Assembly: GCA_964511265.1 (NCBI GenBank)
Contig: CAZEES010000014.1
Span: 1 to 27,068, forward strand
Source of the DNA: Nitrosopelagicus sp964511265
GTDB taxonomy: Archaea; Thermoproteota; Nitrososphaeria; Nitrososphaerales; Nitrosopumilaceae
Reading direction: 5' to 3'
DNA length: 27,068 bases
The position numbers and the translations under genes were made by a program. Positions within the stretch are counted from its first letter, which is position 1. Each line of letters starts with the position of its first letter. The notes under the pieces are model-generated. The model saw only the letters and a list, made by a program, of their open reading frames with translations. It did no database searches and had not been told where the DNA came from. This document shows, piece by piece, positions 24,406 to 27,068 of the stretch.

Positions 24406-24790
24406 ATTTTTAAAAAAAGAGAAAATTCTACATTTGGCAACTATTGATGAGAAATGTACGCCACATATCGTTCCTGTTTGGTATATGTATAGTGCAAAGA
24501 AGATCTATGTTGGAACAAACACTAGAACTCGGAAAGCAAAAAACATCAAAGTTAACAAAAAGGTGAGTTTCTGTGTTGATGTTGGGGTGAGTGCACCAAA
24601 TATTTTTGGAGTTATGGGGAGAGGTACAGCAAAATTGCTTAAAGAGAAATCAATTGTAAATAGAATTGCTAAAAGAATTCTTTTACGATATTTCAAAACA
24701 TTAGAAAATAAATCTGCAAGAGAATTATTGGAAGATACGAACTGTATAATTGAAATTACGCCTAAAGAATTTTCAAACTGGGAGTTTTAA
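24389..24790 (+). CDS. Pyridoxamine 5'-phosphate oxidase-fold (F420/FMN-binding) protein
   Basis: The 133-residue protein has a split beta-barrel fold typical of PPOX-like flavin or F420 enzymes: EKILHLATIDEKCTPHIVPVWYMY, then KKIYVGTNTRTRKAKNIKVNKKVSF and a MGRGTAKLL strand. Which cofactor it uses cannot be told; adjacency to npdG makes F420 plausible. The ATG at 24389 is used; a TTG at 24365 would extend it by eight residues inside the preceding gene. The last four bases overlap the convergent aminotransferase gene. Confidence 0.8.
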   Translation: MSKLTEFLKKEKILHLATIDEKCTPHIVPVWYMYSAKKIYVGTNTRTRKAKNIKVNKKVSFCVDVGVSAPNIFGVMGRGTAKLLKEKSIVNRIAKRILLRYFKTLENKSARELLEDTNCIIEITPKEFSNWEF

Positions 24791-25959
24791 CGAACAAAAT
24801 CCTCGATTTTATTCATGGCTGATTCCAAAATTTCCATTTTTGGCAGATAGACAATTCTGAAATGACCACTTCCATATTGTTCACCAAATCCAGAGCCATG
24901 AACTGTTAGCACACCTTTTTGCCTTAGTAATTCTAAAACAAATTCTTTATCTGAATTGAATTTGTTTTGTTCAATTTTAGGAAATGCATAAAATGCTCCT
25001 TTTGGATTTGAGCAGGAGATTCCATTCATTTCATTAAGTCTTTTAATGACATAATCTCTATGAGTCTTTAATTCTGAAACAAATTTTGGGATATAATCTT
25101 GAGGGCCATTTAGTGATTCTAGAGCGGCATATTGAACTGGAAGATTTGTTGAAATACGAACTCTAGCAAGTTTTGGCAAATTTTCTCGGATGTTGTCAAG
25201 TTGTGGTGAATTGTTAAATGCAATGTAGCCAATTCTCCAACCAGACATTAGATGAACTTTTGAAAAACCATTTAGTATTATTACGGGCGAATCACCAGCA
25301 ACTTTTCCAATACCGGTAAACTTTTCATCAAAAACTATTTGATCATAAATCTCATCACAGATGATGTAGAGATTGTGTTCATTAGCAACATCTACGATTT
25401 GTTTTAAAGAATTTTCATTGAATACCAAACCAGTAGGGTTGTTAGGGCTGATTAAACAAATTGCGACAGTTTTTGATGTGATTTTACTTTTGATATCATC
25501 AATATCAGGAGATGATGAGTTTAGATCAACTGAGAATTCAATTGGAATGCCTCCGTGTAATCTAACGTAGGAAGCATATGGAGGATAATATGGTCCTGGA
25601 AGTAGAACTTCATCACCTTCTTCAACTATTGAAGAGATAACCATGTCTAGACCTTCAGAGACGCCATTCGTTACTAGAATGTTTTCTGATGAGACGGATA
25701 AACCCTTTACATTTTCTTTTTTAGCAATTCCTTCTGTTAATTCAGGTAAACCCTCAGAGCGAGTGTAAAAATTTTTCCCGTTGGTAATGGCATCCACCAT
25801 TGCTTGTTTCACATTTTGTGGTGGTTGAAATCCAAATTGTACAGGGTCACCTATGTTGAGATAGTCAACAGTTTTTCCTTGTAATTCTATTTCACGTGCA
25901 GCTGATACAATATCTCTGATTGCATATTCCACACCTGCAACTTTTTTCGATATTTTCAT
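24787..25959 (-). CDS. Class I/II aminotransferase (alanine/aspartate-type)
   Basis: This is a PLP-dependent fold-type I aminotransferase of 390 residues. Seen: YLNIGDPVQFGFQPP near the N-terminus, YTRSEGLPELTEGIA, SPNNPTG (171-177), IICDEIYDQIVF with the PLP-ring aspartate (D202), and the Schiff-base lysine in NGFSKVHLMSGWRIGY (K234). HFRIVYLP near the C-terminus carries the carboxylate-binding arginine. The pattern resembles alanine aminotransferase-like enzymes of archaea (AlaA/AlaT) more than aromatic ones, but substrate cannot be read from sequence. The frame could begin with GTG at 25962, one codon earlier. Confidence 0.88.
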   Translation of the reverse strand: MKISKKVAGVEYAIRDIVSAAREIELQGKTVDYLNIGDPVQFGFQPPQNVKQAMVDAITNGKNFYTRSEGLPELTEGIAKKENVKGLSVSSENILVTNGVSEGLDMVISSIVEEGDEVLLPGPYYPPYASYVRLHGGIPIEFSVDLNSSSPDIDDIKSKITSKTVAICLISPNNPTGLVFNENSLKQIVDVANEHNLYIICDEIYDQIVFDEKFTGIGKVAGDSPVIILNGFSKVHLMSGWRIGYIAFNNSPQLDNIRENLPKLARVRISTNLPVQYAALESLNGPQDYIPKFVSELKTHRDYVIKRLNEMNGISCSNPKGAFYAFPKIEQNKFNSDKEFVLELLRQKGVLTVHGSGFGEQYGSGHFRIVYLPKMEILESAMNKIEDFVR

Positions 25960-26001
25960 CACTAAGACAGATATTTAGACCCGTTAAATGCTTATTTTTT
26001 T

Positions 26002-26076
26002 GGACCCGTAGCTCAGCCTGGATAGAGCGGGTGGCTTCGGACCACCAGGCCGTGGGTTCGAATCCCATCGGGCCCT
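26002..26076 (+). tRNA. tRNA-Arg (UCG)
   Basis: A cloverleaf with D stem GCTC/GAGC, anticodon stem GGTGG/CCACC with loop CTTCGGA (anticodon UCG) and T arm GTGGG-TTCGAAT-CCCAT. The acceptor GGACCCG/CGGGCCC has an A-C mismatch at 3-70 in otherwise perfect pairing, and the discriminator position is U, unless trimming differs. No CCA and no intron. It is followed directly by a T tract. Confidence 0.92.
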
Positions 26077-26082
26077 TTTTTT
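26076..26082 (+). terminator. T7 tract after tRNA-Arg
   Basis: Seven T follow the acceptor stem immediately, a common archaeal tRNA terminator. The first T is also the apparent discriminator base. Confidence 0.6.
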
Positions 26083-26122
26083 AAATAATCAAGTATATTA
26101 GACATAATTTCTAGATCATGAC

Positions 26123-26362
26123 ATGAGTCCCGGCATTGGTTTAATGGATAGGAGATTGAAGACGGAAAAAGATGCAGTATCACTTGCAATGTCAGGAATT
26201 TTGAAAGATTACAAAACTGAATCTGAAAAAATTAAGACACTAGAAACAAAGTATGATGATGATGCAGGAGATTGGTATGTCGCATTAGGTTGGGAAGAGA
26301 AACGTGCAATTGTAAAGATGGATTCAGTTTTGGCAAAGATAATAGAGATTAAAGAAATTTAA
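26123..26362 (+). CDS. Small helical protein of unknown function
   Basis: Not recognised. The 79 residues are charged and mostly helical (DRRLKTEKDAVSLAMSG, SEKIKTLETKYDDDAGDWYVALGWEEKRAIVKMDSV trimmed by eye). No signal, membrane segment or cysteine is present. The first ATG is used; residue 8 is another ATG. It follows tRNA-Arg and overlaps the convergent Fe-S assembly gene by four bases. Codon use resembles its neighbours. Confidence 0.6.
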   Translation: MSPGIGLMDRRLKTEKDAVSLAMSGILKDYKTESEKIKTLETKYDDDAGDWYVALGWEEKRAIVKMDSVLAKIIEIKEI

Positions 26363-27000
26363 TTTGATTTTTTAAATTCAACATTTGGAGTATCGTTTTC
26401 ATTTGGTATTACCAATAATCCACCTTCATGAAGCTGTTTTAGCAATTGCATTACTTCTTTTTCAACCTGTGTTCTTTGTAGTCCAGTTTGTTGTGCAAAT
26501 AAGTCTACCAGTTCTGTGACTTTTCTTTGACCATTACAAGATTTCCAGAAATCTATGATGGCTTGATTAACCATGAAACCTTGTTCGTGTTCATTAGCAA
26601 GGACCAAAGAACCATCTTCTTGTTTTACTAATTTTCCTACACCTTGTGGAACAGCAGTTTCATAATTAATAGGAGCAGGAGTACTTTGTGATCCCATTGT
26701 CTTCATCATCGCTTTGGCTGTATCAGACATTTTATCCATAGTCCATGGAGGATCCCATACTATTTCTACATCAACATTATTTACACCAGAAACTTTTTTT
26801 GTATAACGTTTAACATCGTCAACCATTGTTTCATGTAATGGACAACCTTTTGTTGTCATTGTCATTTTGATATTTACATCATTATTTTCAGTTATATCAA
26901 TTCCATAAATCAGACCCATATCAACAATGCTTAATGGGACTTCAGGATCCATGCATTTTTTCAATGAATCACGCACTTGTTCTACATTAACAGTACTCAT
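26359..27000 (-). CDS. MIP18/DUF59 Fe-S assembly domain fused to a PqqD-like domain
   Basis: Residues 1-90 are a MIP18/PaaD/SufT-type domain: MDPEVPLSIVDMGLIYGI (DPE motif), then TTKGCPLHETM with the reactive Cys (C53) and VEIVWDPPW, which help assemble iron-sulfur clusters. Residues about 120-190 read as a PqqD-like winged fold (GFMVNQAIIDFWKSCNGQ, then VTELVDLFAQQTG and KEVMQLLKQLHEGGLL). A Met/Pro/Gln-rich linker joins them. PqqD-like domains usually carry peptide substrates to radical SAM enzymes, so the pairing with an Fe-S assembly domain is unusual. The ATG at 27000 is chosen since residues before it (from an ATG at 27015) do not belong to the family. Confidence 0.78.
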   Translation of the reverse strand: MSTVNVEQVRDSLKKCMDPEVPLSIVDMGLIYGIDITENNDVNIKMTMTTKGCPLHETMVDDVKRYTKKVSGVNNVDVEIVWDPPWTMDKMSDTAKAMMKTMGSQSTPAPINYETAVPQGVGKLVKQEDGSLVLANEHEQGFMVNQAIIDFWKSCNGQRKVTELVDLFAQQTGLQRTQVEKEVMQLLKQLHEGGLLVIPNENDTPNVEFKKSN

Positions 27001-27068
27001 GACAAAAAGGAACATGAAATGAATAAAAACTTTCTATTAATTAGCTTGGAATAATTTTTTTATAGATT

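Noticed and set aside
27001..27068. Right-edge bases searched for another gene
   Set aside because: Only 53 bases remain beyond the furthest possible start; they look like the promoter region of the MIP18-type gene (TTAATTAATAG on the minus strand) and hold no frame I can support.

Overview
The window is an AT-rich, densely coded stretch of archaeal chromosome. It is most like a marine ammonia-oxidising archaeon (Nitrososphaerota/Thaumarchaeota, Nitrosopumilus-like). This rests on archaeal-type genes (Taw1 wyosine enzyme, free-standing Bud32 kinase, UPF0147 protein, archaeal-type GluRS, F420-dependent NADP reductase), TATA-like boxes about 22-33 bases before starts, and a copper-heavy respiratory cluster with a half-size CtaA. 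The species is inferred, not proven. I see no insertion sequence, prophage, CRISPR array or rRNA, and no gene-free stretch longer than 300 bases.

Layout. 1-2410: a zinc/manganese-type ABC uptake system (ATPase cut by the left edge, and a histidine-rich binding protein) faces a NikR-like regulator across a short gap that holds a perfect long inverted repeat. 2412-7597: GluRS, a fumarylacetoacetase-family enzyme, a GNAT acetyltransferase, a Rieske ferredoxin, UPF0147, a methyltransferase and a small unknown protein. 7607-13329: tRNA-His, a CorA-like transporter paired with a membrane-anchored secreted protein, Taw1, RdgB, Bud32, a radical SAM protein, a small unknown protein and tRNA-Val. 13389-16976: a MurG-like glycosyltransferase, aspartokinase and a branched-chain aminotransferase, with a 195-base gap between the last two that holds a candidate structured RNA and promoter elements. 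17009-18475: a small Cys/His-rich protein missed by ordinary length cut-offs, a methyltransferase, tRNA-Lys and an SRPBCC protein with a ribbon-helix-helix tail.

18572-22738 is the respiratory cluster. On the minus strand, in transcription order, it has a separate COX2 N-terminal membrane protein, the CuA-bearing part of COX2, COX1, a tandem double-cupredoxin membrane protein and half-size CtaA, spaced by 1-9 bases. A YtkA-like membrane protein converges on it. 22797-27000: a histidine phosphatase, NpdG, a small membrane protein, a PPOX-fold protein, a class I aminotransferase, tRNA-Arg, a small unknown protein and an MIP18-PqqD-like fusion.

Most worth a second look: the operator between the metal transporter and the NikR-like regulator, the candidate RNA at 15870-15959 with two mutually exclusive pairings, the COX2 gene split between its two membrane helices, the double cupredoxin with recently homogenised repeats, the CorA-like protein without its GMN signature, and the SRPBCC-RHH fusion.
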